A stretch of DNA of 5,600 nt from Blautia sp. GTDB taxonomy: Bacteria > Bacillota > Clostridia > Lachnospirales > Lachnospiraceae. Below are positions 5,571 to 5,600 of this stretch, piece after piece. The DNA lies in NCBI GenBank assembly GCA_030841965.1, contig JAUUSJ010000204.1:1-5600 (forward strand), given 5' to 3'. Below the pieces are notes generated by a model. That model worked only from the letters and a program-made list of their open reading frames with translations. It searched no databases and was not told the origin of the DNA. Both the position numbers and the translations under genes were made by a program. Position 1 is the stretch's first letter. Every line of letters starts with the position of its first letter.

Positions 5571-5600
5571 GTAAACACGTTCGTTCCCACGGTTTTTCGA
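5539..5600 (+). repeat. Dispersed repeat, right copy (cut by window edge)
   Basis: This is the inverted counterpart of 45-106, with 51 of 62 ungapped matches, and the match runs up to the last base of the window, so the true end lies outside. It reads away from the ChrA operon, starting 57 bases after its stop, just as the left copy reads away from proS. The segment just upstream, AAAGAGGAAGACA (about 5513-5525), resembles part of the 23-bp tandem unit of the left copy in decayed form. Confidence 0.85.

Overview
The window suggests a low-GC Gram-positive anaerobe of the Clostridia, plausibly Lachnospiraceae-like. The grounds are AT-rich DNA, strong AGGAGG-type ribosome sites, a clostridial-looking prolyl-tRNA synthetase with CxxC pairs bordering its editing insert, an agr/LytTR-type two-component pair and a paired short-chain ChrA transporter. 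This placement is inference, since no search could be run.

Layout. Positions 1-228 hold no gene. They contain one copy of a dispersed repeat (45-106) joined to three tandem 23-bp units (93-161). proS follows on the minus strand (229-1950), with an AAAGGAAAGG ribosome site and an extended -10 promoter. A 280-bp divergent intergenic region (2002-2281) carries the two opposing promoters. It also holds a 17-bp inverted repeat that encloses a fragment of the same repeat family, and three helically spaced TTAC repeats. On the plus strand come a LytTR response regulator (2282-2998), a GHKL sensor kinase sharing one base with it (2998-4305), and two short ChrA-family membrane proteins sharing four bases (4382-4930 and 4927-5481). 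A weak terminator-like hairpin follows. The window ends in a second, inverted copy of the dispersed repeat (5539-5600).

How the genes may work together. proS is a housekeeping gene and is probably unrelated to the rest. The kinase and regulator are translationally coupled and form one signalling unit. The two ChrA halves are coupled in the same way, as expected for a two-subunit transporter. Regulator, kinase and transporter are collinear, with only a 76-bp gap that holds a dyad and a -35-like box. The system therefore plausibly controls its adjacent transporter, but no sequence here proves it. No pheromone precursor (AgrD-like) or processing enzyme (AgrB-like) is present.

The least explained part is the repeat family. 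Two copies about 5.5 kb apart match at 51 of 62 ungapped positions in inverted orientation. Each lies just 3' of a gene and reads away from it. A third partial copy sits between the divergent promoters.
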